From Siphonodentalium dalli (Eukaryota; Mollusca; Scaphopoda; Gadilida; Siphonodentaliidae), in contig CP136063.1 of NCBI GenBank assembly GCA_032622095.1, positions 15,169,814 to 15,233,813 of the forward strand: DNA of 64,000 bases, read 5' to 3'. The notes under the pieces were generated by a model. It made no database searches, had not been told where the DNA came from, and worked only from the letters and a program-made list of their open reading frames with translations. The position numbers and the translations under genes are program-made. Positions 59,925 through 64,000 of the stretch are shown here, piece by piece (the first letter of the stretch is position 1; every line of letters starts with the position of its first letter).

Positions 59925-60853
59925 TTAACCTTTGATAATATTTTCGAGATCAATTTCATCTCTGAATTTAACAATGTCACCACTTTTGGTTTTTACATAT
60001 AATTTCCCATATGTTATCCACGAATTTTGTATATTGTCTGCTTGGTATGCTTTCTTGAGCAATTCATAGTTAAACTTCGTGGCGTCCTCAATGATTGAAG
60101 TTCCAGACTGTTTGAGGAGTCTCCTGGATTCTACTACCATCAGCTTAGCTTCTCTTGAAGTGAATTTCACTATTATTGCGCGAGGTCTCATTGGGTGTTG
60201 TCCTTGTCCATCACTACTCGTCTTTTTTCCTATTCTATGAGTTATGGAAATGTCATGGCGTGTAATGTCCAACTACAATTTATGTTTGAAAATATTTATA
60301 GCTTTTTTAGCACAATCATGCCTAGTTTCTTTTCCATCATCATCCTGTAAGCCGAATACACGAACGCTGTCTTTTCTGCCTTGCTGTTCCAAATCATTTA
60401 ATTCATTCCTAAATAATTGTCGACGTTCACCAATCCACTCTAATTCTTTTGATTTAAAGTCTTTTGACATTTTGTGTTTTTCTTCTAACTCCAAGATTCT
60501 GTCCTCTAATTTCGACATTTTATCTTTGAATGCCATAATTATTTCTGTCTTAAATTTGCCTACCATCCTGCCAAATTCAGATATCTGCATTTTGTGTTCA
60601 TTGGAATATTTATCGTGATTTTGCTTGGTATCAGTAGATAGAGAGTTCACCCTTTTAATTAACTCTGAGATTTGTTCAGGTATAGTTCCTAGTATAGGCG
60701 ATGTTGGAACTTGGCCGGGTTATTGACAAAGTCCTCCATGGTCAGCTGTTTTTTAGGTGAAGGATTTTGGCTGTCATCGCTTTGCATAGTAGAATTCTTG
60801 TCACTACTTGAATCGGCCTTGTTACGTTTATTGTGTTTTCGTTTCTTTGTCAT
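59925..60853 (-). pseudogene. L1-like ORF1 (RNA-binding chaperone) relic
   Basis: The reading starts at MTKKRKHNKRNKADSSSDKN (60,853) with a basic, Ser/Asp-rich N-terminus and KKQLTMEDFVNNPAKF. After a frameshift near 60,700 it continues as PEQISELIKRVNSL. A heptad-like coiled coil follows (SKLEDRILELEEKHK region), then RKDSVRVFGL, the first strand of the ORF1 RRM. An in-frame TAG at about 60,275 interrupts DCAKKAINIFKHKL from LDITRHDISITHRIGK. The C-terminal domain follows with RPRAIIVKFTSREAK, SRRLLKQSGTSIIED and GKLYVKTKSGDI. Coiled coil, RRM and C-terminal domain in this order define L1-type ORF1 proteins. One frameshift and one stop make it a pseudogene. No ORF2 lies downstream, where a MITE and then the minisatellite follow. 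Confidence 0.8.
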
Positions 60854-60940
60854 CGGGTATTGTTTACATTGGAAACATAATGGCTGCCACGGGGCGGTCG
60901 AGTTTGGGCCCGAACTCAGGCTGTATAATGTCATAACACC

Positions 60941-61027
60941 TTTTATGTCGTGAATTTCTCCAAAAACATGTAGCTGATAACTCTTTTATGTCGTGAATTT
61001 CTCCAAAAACATGTAGCTGATAACTCT
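60941..61027. repeat. 43-bp exact tandem duplication
   Basis: Two adjacent copies begin TTTTATGTCGTGAATTTCTC at 60,941 and 60,984 and end in GCTGATAACTC. They are identical over the whole period, so the duplication is recent. It lies upstream of the ORF1 relic, in what would be its 5' region. Confidence 0.95.
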
Positions 61028-61132
61028 TTGGAACATATTAGTATAGCTGTGTTGATATCTCGGACGATCAGGACTCTGTTTCTTTACTTTTTAAAGATTT
61101 ATCTTCGTTGTTTTCAAATTGCACACCAACGC

Positions 61133-61858
61133 AGTTCCCGTTATAAAAGGGTTAATGCTGCACCAGCACAGATCACATCATCAAATAATCAATGCTGCAC
61201 CAACGCAGCTCCCGTCATGAAAGGGCTAATGCTGCAGCAGCCCAGCTCACATCAAGAAATGGTTAATGCTGCACCAGCGCAGAGCCCGTCATAAAACAAT
61301 TAATGCTGCACCAGCGCAGCTCCCGTCATGAAAGGGTTAACGCTGCACCAGCATATCCCATCATCAAATAATTAATGCTGCACCAACGCAGCTCCCGTCA
61401 TGAATTAATTAATGCTGCACCAGCGCAGCTCCCGTCACGAAATGGATAACGCTGCACCAAACCAGCTCCCGTCATGAAAGGATTAATAATGCACCAGCAC
61501 ACCTCCCAATCATGAACGGGTTAATGCTGCACCAACGCAGCTCCCGTTATGAAATAATTAATGCTGCACAAGCGCAGCTCCCGTCATGAAAGGGTTAATG
61601 CTGCGCCAGTGCAGCTCCCGTCATGAAAGGGTTAATGCTGCGCCAACGCAGCTCCCGTCATCAAAGGGTTAATGCTGCACCACCACAGATCCCATCATAA
61701 AATAATTAATGCTGCACCAACTCAGTTCCCGTCATGAAAAGGTTAATGCTGCACCAGTGCAGCTCCCGTCATGAAAGGGTTAGTGCTGCACCAGCACAGC
61801 TGTCGTAATAAAAACATTAATGCTGCACCAGCGCATCTCGTATCGTGAAAGGGTTAAT
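61133..61858 (-). repeat. 38-bp minisatellite, array B (inverted)
   Basis: The same unit as array A occurs in opposite orientation (GTTAATGCTGCACCAGCGCA then GCTCCCGTCATGAAAGG). About 19 units are present, again mixing the CCCTTTCATGACGGG and TTATTTTATGATGGG types. Confidence 0.95.
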
Positions 61859-62065
61859 GACGTCATGAGCCGTGGCATTTAATATCGTTGTTCCACTCCC
61901 GATTCCGCAATTTTGGACAGTTGCTAATCGGAAGTCACGTGTCAATTTCGCTAAATAGCATACACTCTTTCCTGAATTTCCTCTCATCAAATAGAAATAT
62001 AAAAAAAATTATATGACGTCATTTACCTGCCTAAGGTAAAAACAACCACGCTCGCCTGCTGCGAG
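61859..62065. other. Spacer at the centre of a minisatellite palindrome
   Basis: About 200 bp separate inverted array B from forward array C. A perfect 10-bp palindrome, ATGACGTCAT, sits near each edge (61,857-61,866 and 62,013-62,022). The rest is unique. Confidence 0.8.
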
Positions 62066-62876
62066 CTGGTGTAGCATTAACCCTTTCATGACGAGAGCTG
62101 CGCTGGTGCAGCATTGTTATTTTATAACTGGAGTTGCGCTGGTGGAGCATTAACCCTTTCATGACGGGAGCTGCGTTGGTGCAGCATTAACCCTTTCATG
62201 ACCGGAGCTGGTTTGGTGCAGCATTAAATTTGTCATGACGGGAGCTGCGTTGTTGCAGCATTAACCCTTTAATGACGGGAGCTGCGCTGGTGCAGTATTG
62301 ATTCTTTTATGACGGGACCTGCGCTGGTGCAGCATTAACCATTTCATGATGGGAGTTGCGCTGCTGCAGCATTAACCCTTTCATGACGGGAGCTGCGTTG
62401 CCGCAGCAATAATTATTTTATGATGGGATATGTGCTGGTGCAGCATTAACCCTTTTATAATGGGAGCTGCGTTGATGCAGCATTAACCCTTTCATGATTT
62501 GGAGCTGTGCTGATTCAGCATTAATTAGTTCATGACGGGAGCTACGTTGGGGCAGCATTAATTATTTTATGACGGGAGCTATGCTGGTGCAGAGTTAATT
62601 ATTTTATGATGGGGGCTGCGTTGGTGCAACAGCATTAACCCTCTTATGGTGGGAGCTGCGTTGGTGTAGCATTAACCCTTTCATGAAAGGAACTGTGCTG
62701 GTGCAGCATTAATTATTTTATGATGGGAGCTGTGCTGGTGCAGCATTTATTATTTTATGATGGTTGTTACGTTGGTGCAGTATTAACCCTTTCTGGACGG
62801 GAGCTGCGTTGGTGCAGCATTAACTCTTTTATGATGGGAGTTGCGCTTGTGCAACATTAACCCTTTCATGACTGGA
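62066..62876 (+). repeat. 38-bp minisatellite, array C (forward)
   Basis: About 21 units have the same consensus as array A. The second half repeats the variant order seen in array A near 58,030-58,270: a GTTGGGGCAGC unit, then a GCAGAGTT/GCAGCGTT unit, then a GCAACAGC/GCAGCAGC unit, then an AAAGGAACTGTGC unit, then a GCATTTATT unit. Confidence 0.95.
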
Positions 62877-63448
62877 GTTTTGAATTTTTGATTGTGAAAT
62901 ATACTCAACAATCACCAACAGATTAGTGGTCTGTGCCCCATGTTCCTACATTGCCCGGATGGTCATATTTTAAATTGAGCATATGTTTCGATTCACTTTT
63001 TCACTATAGTATACTAGCGATAACGCGGAATCTCATCAGGAAAGGCGTGATTAATTTAGATCGGCATAGTATGCCTATTTTAAATGTAGTTGGCCTGATT
63101 TGTCTAGGCCAGAAGCACTCAATATTTTTGGGCATGCACGATATGTGCCAATTTTATAATTCGGCATATGATATGCCACTTTAATGAGTATTCTGAGCTC
63201 GGAATTTATAGATTCCATCGTGCTGCTTATTTCATTAGAGCAGTCGGTCGTATCACACCCAAGTTTTGCACTTTGAGTCAAATGAGTTAGTAATGTGACA
63301 GTCATAGTTTAAACCAGCATAGTTTATGCCTATTTGTTGCATTTTAGATGCAGAAATTGTTATGTATTTGCATATTATATGCAACCTAGAATGGCTTGAC
63401 CTGTCTTTACAACAGCGCTTTACTAGGGCTGACACATTTATTTCAAGA
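62877..63448. other. Unique spacer between arrays C and D
   Basis: About 570 bp hold only short frames on both strands (62,933-63,184 plus; 63,075-63,471 minus) that lack recognisable motifs. Several CATA(G/T)TATGCC-type words recur, but without a clear period. Confidence 0.5.
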
Positions 63449-64000
63449 CGAAAGCTGCGTTGGTGCAGCATTAATTATGTCATGATGAGATCTGTGCTGG
63501 TGCAGCATTAACCTTTTCATGACGGGAGATGCGATGGTGCAGCATTAATTATTTTATGACGGGACCTGCGTTGGTGCAGCATTAACCCTTTCATGACGGG
63601 AGCTGCGTTGGTTCAGCATTAATTATTTTATGATGGGATCTGTGCTCGTGCAGCATTAACCATTTTATAACGGGAGCTGCGTTGGTGCAGCATTAACCCC
63701 TTCATTACTGGGAGCTGTGTTGGTGCAGCATTAACCCTTTCATGGTGGGAAGAGCTGCGCTGGTGTAACATTAACCATTTTATGACGGGAGCTGTGCTGG
63801 TGCAGCATTAATTCTTTCTTGACGGGAGCTGCGCTGGTGCAGCATTAACCCTTTCATGATTGGGAGCTGTGCTGGTGCAGCATTAACCCTTTCGTGACGG
63901 GGAGCTGTGCTGGTGCAATATTAACCTTTTTTATGACGCGAGCTGTGCTGGTGCAGCATTAATTCTTTCAAGACGGGAGCTGCGTTGGGGCAGCATTAAT
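63449..64000 (+). repeat. 38-bp minisatellite, array D (forward, cut by window end)
   Basis: About 14 units are present and continue past the window. Variant order matches array A closely from its start: a GATGAGATCTGTGC unit, then CGGGAGATGCGATGG, then TTCATTA(C/T)TGGGAGC, then a GTTGGGGCAGC unit. A and D are therefore copies of one longer block. Confidence 0.95.

Noticed and set aside
60244-60953. Plus-strand ORFs of 80-124 aa
   Set aside because: They are antisense shadows of the L1-like ORF1 relic, which has clear domain homology on the minus strand.
63020-63045. Minus-strand CTGATGAG as a hammerhead core
   Set aside because: No GAAA core word follows at the required distance and no flanking stems are seen.

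Overview
The window looks like repeat-dominated DNA from an invertebrate animal nuclear genome. A mollusc, probably a bivalve, is my best guess. That rests only on the mix of elements seen: a CR1/L2-like LINE, a Penelope-like reverse transcriptase (RT), a DIRS-like RT, an L1-like ORF1, many small TIR elements and several minisatellites. I found no convincing host gene, tRNA, rRNA or CRISPR array.

Layout. (1) 1-30,077: one uninterrupted satellite of about 668 monomers of 45 bp. Its minus strand has one frame free of stops for kilobases because 45 is a multiple of 3 (peptide period DIIHITQQNDTRLVY). Variant monomers show a mosaic higher-order structure. (2) 30.1-31.4 kb: a short unique stretch and a 29/35-bp minisatellite. 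(3) 31.4-38.2 kb: a LINE C-terminal relic, then a decayed DIRS-like RT split into three pieces by about 3.5 kb of inserted DNA (including a TIR-bounded element) and by a 1,174-bp hAT-type nonautonomous transposon with an 8-bp target duplication. (4) 38.2-40.7 kb: low-complexity tracts and small duplications. (5) 40.7-44.6 kb: a 3.9-kb segment with about 125-bp degenerate inverted ends around a Penelope-like RT frame. (6) 44.9-45.3 kb: a foldback element made of two hairpins. (7) 45.5-47.5 kb: a 5'-truncated, once-frameshifted LINE. (8) 48.6-49.6 kb: a TIR element whose right arm has expanded into a 29-bp minisatellite. (9) 51.1-56.4 kb: a small MITE and then a LINE with an intact 1,126-aa ORF2 (endonuclease, RT, C-terminal zinc knuckle), a 3' hairpin and a polyadenylation signal. 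(10) 57.5-64 kb: four arrays of a roughly 38-bp minisatellite, one of them inverted. They enclose a TA-flanked MITE and a broken L1-like ORF1, and the last array runs off the window.

The genes do not form a pathway; this is a nested mobile-element landscape. Only the ORF2 at 52.7-56.1 kb looks intact enough to act. The most notable points are the one-frame-open satellite, covarying 3' hairpins in two LINE copies, a degenerate 2A-like NPGP leader in ORF2, the nested insertions in the DIRS-like RT, inverted ends around a Penelope-like RT, and a minisatellite apparently born inside a transposon end.
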